Assembly (NCBI GenBank): GCA_018657065.1
Contig: JABHXU010000008.1
Location: 1-64,000, forward strand
Direction: 5' to 3'
DNA from: an archaeon
GTDB lineage: Archaea; Nanobdellota; Nanobdellia; Woesearchaeales; GW2011-AR15
DNA length: 64,000 bases
Positions 1 to 8,744 of this stretch are shown in pieces. Position 1 is the stretch's first letter; every line of letters starts with the position of its first letter. Position numbers and translations under genes: made by a program. The notes under the pieces are model-generated. The model made no database searches. It was not told the origin of the DNA and saw nothing but the letters and a program-made list of their open reading frames with translations.

Positions 1-324
1 ATATTCCTTATTTACTATTAATTCAGGTACTACATCAAAACTTCCTGAGAGAATATGATTTTCTAATGCGCTTGATGACACATCATTACTTAAAACAACA
101 ATTGTCTCTAAATTTCCAGTTTGTATTTCTGGAATATCTTCAACTTCTATCGCCTTAATTTCGGAAAATTCTCTAAATCTAAATGAACCAGATACATCCA
201 TAGATTGAAATTTAGCAATACCTATAGCAAATCCAAAATTATCTTCTTGAGTCTTTTTTATACTTAACAAATTATCCCCACCTAGAATCCTCATGCTCGA
301 AGGACTTGGTATTCCGACTTTCAT
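1..324 (-). CDS. Partial CDS (runs off left edge), N-terminus MKVGIPSPSSMRILGGDNLLSIKKTQEDNFGFAIGIAKFQSMDV...; family not recognised
   Basis: Open frame on minus strand from CAT at 322-324 to position 1 (108 codons, no stop); absent from ORF track because it is truncated. Confidence 0.7.
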   Translation of the reverse strand, partial: MKVGIPSPSSMRILGGDNLLSIKKTQEDNFGFAIGIAKFQSMDVSGSFRFREFSEIKAIEVEDIPEIQTGNLETIVVLSNDVSSSALENHILSGSFDVVPELIVNKEY

Positions 325-428
325 GTTACGCGACTAAAAAGTAATTTTGCGTAACAACTATCAAGTATAAATACTTGATATAACGGTTGCGGCACAGCTT
401 AGGAATTACACCTAAATTTCCCTTAAAA
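325..428 (-). promoter_or_regulatory. Cobalamin-riboswitch-like leader with TATA box upstream and start-proximal hairpin
   Basis: Minus strand reads AGGGAAATTTAGGTGTAATTCCTAAGCTGTGCCGCAACCGTTAT, close to the B12 element core AGGGAA..GGTGnnAATCC..GCTGnCCCGCAACnGT; hairpin GTTACGC/GCGTAAC (325-331/349-355) abuts the ATG and its loop AATTAC is complementary to GTAATT in the P5 loop. Confidence 0.65.
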
Positions 429-518
429 TTTTAATTATTTTTCTAGTATAAATAGTTTTTGCATAATTTTAAATATCAGTTTTAATTAACTAATCTAGAA
501 TAAAAAATAAGATTTAAA

Positions 519-1121
519 ATGAGCAATGATGAAACTCAAGATGTAATAATTGATGATCCTGAGTGGGATACAATTCTAAGAGAAAGTGAATTAAGTCCAT
601 ATAAAAGAGATGATATACATACATTTACAATAGACTTATTTTTTGTTTTTAATATTTTAAATAATTTAAAAGAAGAAATGTCTGAATCTTATAACTATGA
701 TAGAAATTATAAAAATTTTAAAGAATTAATTAAGCTTTGGAATAAAAAATATAAAACAGTTTTATTTCAAATTTCTGAAACAAGTTATAATTTAAAACTA
801 AAAGTTTTTGTAAACACTTCATTAGATGCTTCAAAAGCACTAATTACTAAAATGAGTGAATTTATACAGTTTAATAGTATGAGTGAAGATTCAGTTGAAG
901 CTGTTTTTCAAGGTGATAATACCATCAGCATAAATAATCAAGGTAATCACATTGAAGTTATTTACCTTGAAGAAGACATGTTAAATTATTTTAGTCCTGA
1001 ATTTAGATTTGTAACATATTTTGGACTATTAGGTGGATTTGAAAATTTAAATTTACAAAGTATTTCTTTTGGCTATGCTTCTAAGGCATCAATTCCTAAA
1101 TGTTATAAAAAATTACAATAA
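519..1121 (+). CDS. Hypothetical protein
   Basis: 200 aa ORF, acidic, no recognised motif. Confidence 0.6.
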   Translation: MSNDETQDVIIDDPEWDTILRESELSPYKRDDIHTFTIDLFFVFNILNNLKEEMSESYNYDRNYKNFKELIKLWNKKYKTVLFQISETSYNLKLKVFVNTSLDASKALITKMSEFIQFNSMSEDSVEAVFQGDNTISINNQGNHIEVIYLEEDMLNYFSPEFRFVTYFGLLGGFENLNLQSISFGYASKASIPKCYKKLQ

Positions 1122-1162
1122 ATTTATGTAATTTTAAATACTAAAAGAAACTTCTTTTTATT

Positions 1163-1837
1163 ATGAAACTTGCAGCATTATTCTCAGGAGGAAAAGATTC
1201 TACTCTTGCAATCTATAAAACAATGTTGGATCATGAAATAAGTTGTTTAATAACAATTAGATCACTAAATCCTGATAGTTATATGTTTCATACACCTGCT
1301 ATTGATTTAACTAAGTTACAAGCTAAATCCGTGAATATTCCTTTAATTACAGTTGAAACTAAAGGAATTAAAGAAGTTGAACTTAATGACTTAAAAACAG
1401 CTATTAAAAAAGCTATTAGTGACTATAATATTGAGGGGATTATAACTGGAGCAGTTGAATCAGTATATCAAGCAACAAGAATTCAAAAAATTTGTAATGA
1501 ATTAGATTTATGGTGTTTTAATCCAATATGGCAAAAAGATCAAATAGAACTTCTTAAAGAACTAGTTCAAAATAATTTTAAAGTTATTTTTACAGGAATT
1601 GCTGCCTACCCTCTTGATGAAACCTGGTTAGGTAAAGAAATCAATAACGAAATTATTGAAAAATTAATTGAATATCAAAAAAAATACAAAATTAATCCTG
1701 CTGGAGAAGGTGGTGAAACTGAATCATTGGTTACATATGCACCCTTTTTTAAAAAAAAAATTTTAATTAAAAATTATGAAATAGATTACGAAAACCATGC
1801 AGGTAGAATGAATATAACTGAGGCAGTTCTAAAATGA
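1163..1837 (+). CDS. Diphthine--ammonia ligase family ATP pyrophosphatase (Dph6-like)
   Basis: LAALFSGGKDSTLAIYK PP-loop, GAVESVYQ, NPAGEGGETESLV motifs. Confidence 0.88.
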   Translation: MKLAALFSGGKDSTLAIYKTMLDHEISCLITIRSLNPDSYMFHTPAIDLTKLQAKSVNIPLITVETKGIKEVELNDLKTAIKKAISDYNIEGIITGAVESVYQATRIQKICNELDLWCFNPIWQKDQIELLKELVQNNFKVIFTGIAAYPLDETWLGKEINNEIIEKLIEYQKKYKINPAGEGGETESLVTYAPFFKKKILIKNYEIDYENHAGRMNITEAVLK

Positions 1838-2358
1838 TTTTAATTATAAGCACTTGTTCTTATAAACTTCATGAAAATGAGTTTGTTAAACCTATTACAA
1901 AAACTCTTGAAAACTATAAAATAAAACATTATACTGAATCATTTGATCTTAATTCTTATGCAAAAATAATAATTTGTGGTACTGCCTTAAAAGATAATGA
2001 ATATCTAGAAAACTTAGAGTTGTTTGATTGGTTAAAAACAATTCAAATTCCTGTTTTAGGAATTTGTTCAGGAATGCAAATAATTGGTTTATTAAATAAT
2101 TCAAAAATTGAAAATAAGACTGAAATTGGTATGATAAATATAAAAACAATTAAAAAAAATTCTCTTTTTTCAGGTGAATTTCAAGCTTATAATCTACACA
2201 GTAATAATTTAACAAATTTGGAAAATTTTGACATTTTAGCAAAATCAAGAGATTGTATGCAAGCAATTAAATTAAAAAATTATGAGATTTATGGTATATT
2301 ATTCCATCCTGAAGTTCGAAATCTAAAAATAATAGAAAAATTTTTAAAAATTAATTAG
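1834..2358 (+). CDS. Class I glutamine amidotransferase (GMP synthase subunit A-like)
   Basis: LGICSGMQIIG nucleophile elbow (Cys) and LFHPEVR; overlaps upstream stop. Confidence 0.75.
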   Translation: MILIISTCSYKLHENEFVKPITKTLENYKIKHYTESFDLNSYAKIIICGTALKDNEYLENLELFDWLKTIQIPVLGICSGMQIIGLLNNSKIENKTEIGMINIKTIKKNSLFSGEFQAYNLHSNNLTNLENFDILAKSRDCMQAIKLKNYEIYGILFHPEVRNLKIIEKFLKIN

Positions 2359-2816
2359 GTATATTCAATTCTACCATATGATGTTTCCAATCTTCTATTT
2401 GCTTGCTCATTATACCTACAAATTGCATTATACTTTCGAACAATTGTGTCTTTTACTATGCCAACAGGTTCACCATTATTATTTACAAGAACCATTCTTG
2501 ATACTTCATGTTCATTAAAATGATTCATTAAATCATCAATATTTGTTTGTCTAGGAATTGTGATCACTGGTGAAGACATTACTTTACTTGCTTTCATGTT
2601 CTGAGGGTCCTTACTTGTTGACATTTGCCTTAAAAGATTATTTACAGTAATAATACCTATAACCTTTGATCCATCTTTAACAAGAACAGAACCAATGTTT
2701 TTTGTATGCATTAAATATGCAACATTAGATAAATCGTCAGTTAAACTACAAAAAAATACTTTTTTTCTAGAAAGATCATATGCAGATTTTACCCCAACCA
2801 TAACAACCACCTGCAA
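2355..2816 (-). CDS. CBS domain protein
   Basis: Two CBS repeats (IGSVLVKDGSKVIGIITVNNLL; VSRMVLVNNNGEPVGIVKDT). Confidence 0.85.
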   Translation of the reverse strand: MQVVVMVGVKSAYDLSRKKVFFCSLTDDLSNVAYLMHTKNIGSVLVKDGSKVIGIITVNNLLRQMSTSKDPQNMKASKVMSSPVITIPRQTNIDDLMNHFNEHEVSRMVLVNNNGEPVGIVKDTIVRKYNAICRYNEQANRRLETSYGRIEYT

Positions 2817-2944
2817 TATTAATACGCTATTTGTATATATAAATTATTTGGTTATAAAAACAATAATTTAATTCTAAACCTGTCATTTTTAAATATTGGG
2901 GTTAAAGATCAGTCTTTTAAACGAATGAGTAATTTTCATTTTAG

Positions 2945-3526
2945 GTGATATTAAAAATGGATTTTAAAATATTATTGGCTTTAGCTTTGGTGTTTGTTAC
3001 AGCTTGTTCACAAAGTGTAACACCAGAAACAAATGTTGAAGCTCAAGAGAATAACAATGTTGAATCTCAGCAAAATTTAGAAAATAAAATTGATTGGATA
3101 AATTTTGAACTGTTTGACATAAATTCAAATTCAAACTACAAAATTTCAGATTTTAAAGGAAAAACTGTACTTGTTGAAAGTTTTGCAGTATGGTGTCCTC
3201 TTTGTACAAAACAACAAGTTGTAAGTAAAGAACTACATGAAGAATTAGGGGACTCTATAGTTGCAATTAATATTGATACTGATCCTAATGAAGACGAAGC
3301 AGCAATAAAAGCACATGCTGATGAAAATGGTTTTGATTGGTATTATTCTGTTTCTCCTATTGAGTTTACTAAATCATTAATTGATGAATTTGGAAATGGA
3401 GTTGTTAGTGCACCTTCTGTCCCCATGATTTTAGTTTGTGAAGATGGTAATTATAGAATGTTAGGAAGAGGAGTTAAATCAGCTGAAACAATAAAAGATG
3501 AAATAGCTAAAGGTTGTAATTTATGA
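2945..3526 (+). CDS. TlpA/thioredoxin-like lipoprotein
   Basis: Lipobox-like VTACSQS, thioredoxin fold FAVWCPLCTKQQ. Confidence 0.8.
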   Translation: MILKMDFKILLALALVFVTACSQSVTPETNVEAQENNNVESQQNLENKIDWINFELFDINSNSNYKISDFKGKTVLVESFAVWCPLCTKQQVVSKELHEELGDSIVAINIDTDPNEDEAAIKAHADENGFDWYYSVSPIEFTKSLIDEFGNGVVSAPSVPMILVCEDGNYRMLGRGVKSAETIKDEIAKGCNL

Positions 3527-4188
3527 TTTTTTTAAATTTTTGGCTTTCTTTTTTAGCTGGGTTATTTGCTCCACTTGGAGCAGTATGTGTTTTACCACTT
3601 TACCCAGGTTTTTTATCTTATTTAGCTAATCAATCTGAGTCCAATAATAAAAATTCAATCTTAAAACTTGGAATAACTGTTGCATTAGGTGTTATTTCTT
3701 CAATGGCTTTATTTGGTTTAATTTTTACAAAGATTTTAGAACAAAGTTTAACAAAAGTAATTGGTATTATTTCACCAATAGCATTTGAAATATTAGGGAT
3801 AATTAGCATTTTTATGATACTAGGAATTGATTTAAGTAAATATTTTGGAAAATTTAATGCACCAGAATCAAAAAATCCAGTATTTAGTTCTTTTTTATTT
3901 GGTGCTTTTTTTGGTTTAATTGTTCTTCCATGTAATCCATCATCATTAATAATTTTATTTGCATTAAGTTCAAGTACAACTAGTTTTCTAATTAATTTTA
4001 TTGGATTTATTTTATTTGGACTAGGAATGGCTTTTCCTCTATTATTATTTGCAATTATTAGTAATAAAAAAAGTAGAAAAGTAATCTCTTTTTTAACTAA
4101 AAATCAAAGAATTATTAATTTAATTGCAGGAATACTAATGCTAGGAATTTCAATTTATTATCTATTTTTTGTTTTTAAAATTCTTTAA
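3523..4188 (+). CDS. CcdA/DsbD-like cytochrome c biogenesis membrane protein
   Basis: Six-TM-like, LAGLFAPLGAVCVLPLYPGFLSYL and VLPCNPSS; overlaps the TlpA-like gene. Confidence 0.8.
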   Translation: MIFLNFWLSFLAGLFAPLGAVCVLPLYPGFLSYLANQSESNNKNSILKLGITVALGVISSMALFGLIFTKILEQSLTKVIGIISPIAFEILGIISIFMILGIDLSKYFGKFNAPESKNPVFSSFLFGAFFGLIVLPCNPSSLIILFALSSSTTSFLINFIGFILFGLGMAFPLLLFAIISNKKSRKVISFLTKNQRIINLIAGILMLGISIYYLFFVFKIL

Positions 4189-4252
4189 CCCTCAATTTAT
4201 TTTTTAACCCTTAAAACTAGGTATTATGAACTCATTCATGTCAAAATAATAT

Positions 4253-5248
4253 ATGAAGAAAAAAATCATATTTACTTTAGGAATTTTAATTATTGTTTTT
4301 ATCTTTACTATTTCAACTTATTTTAAATCTGAAACAAATAATACTGTTTCAAATATTATAAATTCAAATGACAATGAAATTAAACTTCTTAAAGACGGAA
4401 CAAAATATCTTGTTCATCCAGATAAAATAAGAAGTGGTGGACCACCTAAAGACGGAATTCCTTCAATAGATAATCCTAAATTTGTTACTGTAAAAAATGC
4501 TGATGAATGGATACAAGATAATGAACTTGTTTTAGCATTAAATTATAATGGCGTTAAAAAAGTATATCCTTTACAAATTCTTGTTTGGCATGAAATTGTC
4601 AATGATTTTGCAAAAGACAAACCCATTTTAATTACATATTGTCCGCTATGTGGAAGTGGAATAGCTTATGAAAGAAAAATCAATAATGAAACTGTTGAAT
4701 TTGGAACATCTGGAAAATTATACAATTCAAATTTAATAATGTATGATAGACTAACGAGCACTTATTGGACACAAATTGATGGACTAGCGATTATTGGTGA
4801 TCTAACTGGATTTGAACTAAATGAAATATCAATTGATACTGTTAGATGGGATGAATGGAAAAATGAGCATCCAGATTCCTTAGTTTTATCTCAGGATACT
4901 GGATTTGACAGGCAGTATGGTACAGATCCTTATGGAAGTTATTATGATGAAAGCAATTTATTTTTTCCAGTTGAAAATACTGATAACTCAGTTCATCCTA
5001 AGACTGTTATTTATGGAATTGAGATTAATGAAACGTATAAAGCATATACTGAAAGTTTAGTTGATATTTTAGGCTCTTTTACAGATGAAATCAATGGTAC
5101 AATGATTAATATAACAAAAAATCCAGACGGTTCTGTATACATTTATGACATTAAAACTAATAAAGAAATTGTGAAGGAAAGAGATTTTTGGTTTGCTTGG
5201 TACGCCTTTCATCCTGAAACTGAGTTATTTAGATCTGATTTTTCCTAA
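4253..5248 (+). CDS. DUF3179 domain protein
   Basis: DGIPSIDNPKF..VYPLQILVWHEIVND..ITYCPLCGSGIAYER. Confidence 0.88.
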   Translation: MKKKIIFTLGILIIVFIFTISTYFKSETNNTVSNIINSNDNEIKLLKDGTKYLVHPDKIRSGGPPKDGIPSIDNPKFVTVKNADEWIQDNELVLALNYNGVKKVYPLQILVWHEIVNDFAKDKPILITYCPLCGSGIAYERKINNETVEFGTSGKLYNSNLIMYDRLTSTYWTQIDGLAIIGDLTGFELNEISIDTVRWDEWKNEHPDSLVLSQDTGFDRQYGTDPYGSYYDESNLFFPVENTDNSVHPKTVIYGIEINETYKAYTESLVDILGSFTDEINGTMINITKNPDGSVYIYDIKTNKEIVKERDFWFAWYAFHPETELFRSDFS

Positions 5249-5332
5249 CTTCAACTTTTTTTTAACAACTTCTTCAAACTCGGCAAGTATTACTTCAAAG
5301 TAGTTAAATATGATTTATTTTTCTTAAATTTT

Positions 5333-5968
5333 ATGTATATTGCATTATTTGGCCCACCTGGGGCAGGAAAAGGAACACAAGCAGGAGCAATTAGCGAAGC
5401 TTATGGAATACCTCATATTTCTACAGGGGACTTATTTAGAGAAAACATAAAAAATCAAACTAAGTTAGGACAACTAGCTCAATCGTATATGAATGAAGGA
5501 GAATTAGTACCTGATGAAGTAACAATTGATATGTTAAAAGATAGACTTTCTCATGATGACTGTTTAAATGGGTATCTTCTAGATGGAGTTCCAAGAACAG
5601 TTATACAAGCAAATTTATTAGCTCATCCTGAAGATGGAGTTACAATAGACGTTGTTTTAAATCTTGCTATTCCAGATGAAAAATTAATTGAAAGGCTATC
5701 TGGTAGAGTAGAAGGTCAAAGTGGAGCAATATATCATAAAGTATTTAATCCTGCTCCTGCTTGGGATTTACCATATAAACCTCAAAGAGATGATGACACT
5801 CCAGAAGCAGCAGCTAATCGAGTTAAAGTATATAATGAACAAACAGCTCCATTAATTGAATATTATGAAGAAAGAGGACTCTTAAAAACAGTTAATGGTG
5901 ATCAAAGTATAGAAGAAGTACAAGCAGAAATTAAAAAAACTCTAGATGAACATTTTGGAATTGATTAA
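5333..5968 (+). CDS. adk: Adenylate kinase
   Basis: FGPPGAGKGTQ P-loop, STGDLFRENI, LLDGVPRT, lid domain. Confidence 0.93.
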   Translation: MYIALFGPPGAGKGTQAGAISEAYGIPHISTGDLFRENIKNQTKLGQLAQSYMNEGELVPDEVTIDMLKDRLSHDDCLNGYLLDGVPRTVIQANLLAHPEDGVTIDVVLNLAIPDEKLIERLSGRVEGQSGAIYHKVFNPAPAWDLPYKPQRDDDTPEAAANRVKVYNEQTAPLIEYYEERGLLKTVNGDQSIEEVQAEIKKTLDEHFGID

Positions 5969-6070
5969 ACTTCTTCTTTAACATATTAATGTTTTTCTTT
6001 AAAGAGCAATTTTAAATAGGTAACTAGATTTGTAAATAAGTAAATTAAAATCACTCGGAGGAATTATAAA

Positions 6071-6634
6071 ATGGTTAAAATAGGAGAAAAAATTGAAGAT
6101 ATGAGATTTGAAGTATTTGTAAATAATGATTTTAAAAAAGTTAATTTTTCAGATTATAAAGGAAAATGGCTAGTATTATTTTTTTATCCTGCGGACTTTA
6201 CTTTTGTTTGTCCAACTGAATTAGAACAAGCAGCAGAAATGTATGACAAATTTAAAGAAGCTGGAGCTGAAATTATTAGTGTTAGTACTGATACTGTGTT
6301 TAGTCATTTAGCATGGCATGATTCATCTAAAGCAATAGGTAAAATTAAATTTCCTATGGCTGCAGATCCAACAGGAAAAATGTGTCAATATTTTGGCACA
6401 TATATTGAAGATGAAGGTTTATCTCTTAGAGGTACATTTATTATCAATCCAGATGGAATTTTAAAAGCAATGGATGTTCATGATAATAGTATAGGAAGAT
6501 GTTCAAGTGAAATACTAAGAAAATTACAAGCTGCAATTTATGTTGAAGGACATGATGGTGAAGTTTGCCCAGGATCATGGAAACCAGGAGACAAAACTCT
6601 CAAACCTGGCGTAGATCTTGTTGGAAAAATTTAA
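6071..6634 (+). CDS. Peroxiredoxin (AhpC/Prx1 type)
   Basis: FFYPADFTFVCPTEL peroxidatic Cys; EVCPGSWKPG resolving Cys. Confidence 0.93.
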   Translation: MVKIGEKIEDMRFEVFVNNDFKKVNFSDYKGKWLVLFFYPADFTFVCPTELEQAAEMYDKFKEAGAEIISVSTDTVFSHLAWHDSSKAIGKIKFPMAADPTGKMCQYFGTYIEDEGLSLRGTFIINPDGILKAMDVHDNSIGRCSSEILRKLQAAIYVEGHDGEVCPGSWKPGDKTLKPGVDLVGKI

Positions 6635-6705
6635 TTTTCTTTTTTATTTTACTAATATAGTATATTTTAAATAACTACTACAATTTAATTCTTTAAGGTG
6701 ATAAT

Positions 6706-7203
6706 ATGAAAATATCTAAAAAAATGCAAGACGCAATAAATGCTCAAATTAATGAAGAATTTGCTTCAAGTTATATTTATTTAAGTATGGCAGCTTATTT
6801 TGAATCTGAAAATCTTTCAGGTATGGCTACGTGGATGAAATTACAAGCAGAAGAAGAAATCGAACATGCTATGAAATTCTTTAATTATGTATTTGAAAGA
6901 GGAGGAGATGTTAAATTAACAGCAATAAAAGAACCTAAAGATAAATGGGAGTCTCCATTAAATGCTTTCGAAGAAGCATATGCACATGAACAATTCATTA
7001 CAAAAAAAATTCATGCATTAGCAGATGTTGCTGATGAATTAGACGACTTAGCTACTGAAAGTTTCTTAAAATGGTTTATAGATGAGCAAGTTGAAGAAGA
7101 AAACAATGCTTTAACAATTGTTGAAAAACTAAAAATCATGGGTGACAGTAAAGGTTCTTTACTAATGTACGATAGAGTTTTAGGTAAAAGAGGTCAAAAG
7201 TAA
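6706..7203 (+). CDS. Ferritin
   Basis: EEFASSYIYLSMAAYF..EEEIEHAMKFFNYV..WFIDEQVEEE. Confidence 0.93.
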   Translation: MKISKKMQDAINAQINEEFASSYIYLSMAAYFESENLSGMATWMKLQAEEEIEHAMKFFNYVFERGGDVKLTAIKEPKDKWESPLNAFEEAYAHEQFITKKIHALADVADELDDLATESFLKWFIDEQVEEENNALTIVEKLKIMGDSKGSLLMYDRVLGKRGQK

Positions 7204-7205
7204 TA

Positions 7206-7335
7206 AAAATCTGACATGAGAACGCTATTCTTGTCATAAATGACAAAGTATCACTCTCGCCCTTTTATTAGAATCAGATTTTTAACTATGGAAATCGACC
7301 TAAAGTCGGGGTTTTAAACCCTTAAATTTCCATAT
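7206..7335 (+). ncRNA. Candidate structured RNA element (long inverted repeat followed by compact three-way junction)
   Basis: AAAAATCTGA/TCAGATTTTT pair (7206-7215/7274-7283); then TATGGAAAT [CGAC-CTAAA-GTCG][GGG-TTTTAAA-CCC] ATTTCCATA (7288-7335). Confidence 0.4.
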
Positions 7336-7391
7336 AATTTTAATTAAAAAAGTAGAAACCTATTTATACTTTATTTTTTAATTTAATTCCT

Positions 7392-7964
7392 ATGAACATA
7401 AGTTTGTATAATTATTTTATTCAAAACAATCAGAATTATTCTATTGAAGTTCTAAAAAATCAAGCTCTTAAATCTGGATATAGTCAAATTGAAATTAATG
7501 AAGTATTAAGTGTAATTAATTCTCAAAAGAATATAGTAACTCAAACTAATAATCAAACTGAATCAATCATGTTTGGATTCCAAGCAAATTCAGGAAATAT
7601 TGCATGCGGCCTTTACTTTACAAATAATAGAATTATTGCTTCAAGATTTAAAGGTTCTTTTGGACTTTGTTTTTTTTTAGGATATATTGGTGAATTAATA
7701 TGTAATTTAAAAAATCAAAAAAAATTTAGAACAAATTTACAGCTAACTCCGCAAAACTTATATATGTCAAATAATCAAAACCTCCAAATTCCTGTTTCTT
7801 CAATTACAAATATAAAAATGAGAAAACCTTCTATTTTTTCACCTGGTCAAATGATGATTAAAGGTCATAGAGATTATAAGTTTTCATTTACATATAAAAC
7901 ACAATTTTTTCAAGCTCTTGAAGCTTTAAAACAATCATTTCCTAGTTTAATTAATGTTCTATAA
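7392..7964 (+). CDS. Hypothetical protein
   Basis: 190 aa ORF. Confidence 0.6.
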   Translation: MNISLYNYFIQNNQNYSIEVLKNQALKSGYSQIEINEVLSVINSQKNIVTQTNNQTESIMFGFQANSGNIACGLYFTNNRIIASRFKGSFGLCFFLGYIGELICNLKNQKKFRTNLQLTPQNLYMSNNQNLQIPVSSITNIKMRKPSIFSPGQMMIKGHRDYKFSFTYKTQFFQALEALKQSFPSLINVL

Positions 7965-8039
7965 ATTAAAGTTAAACAAATCTGTTTAAAATTTTTAAAC
8001 ACAAGTTTTTTATAGTATCTTTAAAAAGAAAGTTTTACA

Positions 8040-8246
8040 ATGAATAATAGAGGAAGATTAACAGTAATGATGCCGTTCATTTTATCTACTGCATTCACAT
8101 TTATTGATATTTTTTTATTTAGAGTAATTTCTGGATTTTATTTTATTAATCCTGCATTAGTAATAATGAGTTTTTTAGAATTATACTTACTTTCAGCTGT
8201 TACCTCATTATTTATTAAAAAAGAAATCGACAGAAAACATATATAA
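8040..8246 (+). CDS. Small two-TM membrane protein
   Basis: 68 aa, hydrophobic, upstream RBS-like sequence. Confidence 0.55.
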   Translation: MNNRGRLTVMMPFILSTAFTFIDIFLFRVISGFYFINPALVIMSFLELYLLSAVTSLFIKKEIDRKHI

Positions 8247-8269
8247 ACAATTAAATCAAATTATTTTTA

Positions 8270-8665
8270 ATGGAACCTATTTTTATTTTATTTATAATTA
8301 TTGGAAGTATTATATTTTTGTGGCTTGGCTTTAAAATAGGACAATTAACTAAAGATCAAGAATGGGTTGAAAAACTTCCTAAAATCAAACAAGATTCTCT
8401 TGACCGATCAAAAAGTGTTGTTAAAGGTCAAGTTTCTGAACAATTAGCTCCATTTCTACCTGATTTCCCATTTAATTCAAGCGAATGCAAATTCTTAGGA
8501 AAACCTATTGATTTACTTGTGTTTAAAGGAATGGACGATAATAACATCAATGAAGTAATTTTTGTTGAAGTTAAAACAGGAAAATCTACTCTTTCAAGTC
8601 AAGAAAGAAAGCTTAGAGACGTAATTAAAGAAAAGCGTGTGAAATGGCAAGAATATAGAATTTAA
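8270..8665 (+). CDS. Membrane-anchored Holliday-junction-resolvase-related endonuclease-like protein
   Basis: N-terminal TM plus IDLLVFKG...EVIFVEVKTGKSTLSSQERKLRDVI restriction-endonuclease-like motif. Confidence 0.75.
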   Translation: MEPIFILFIIIGSIIFLWLGFKIGQLTKDQEWVEKLPKIKQDSLDRSKSVVKGQVSEQLAPFLPDFPFNSSECKFLGKPIDLLVFKGMDDNNINEVIFVEVKTGKSTLSSQERKLRDVIKEKRVKWQEYRI

Positions 8666-8744
8666 AGGCTTTTTTTAAACTGTTTAGTTTAATTCTATTT
8701 AACTATGGATATTTAAATCTATTCACTACTCTAGAATAGGTAAG

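Noticed and set aside
1949-2149. Short antisense ORF
   Set aside because: Overlaps the supported amidotransferase CDS; hydrophobic AT-driven artefact, as are most other short opposite-strand ORFs in the track.
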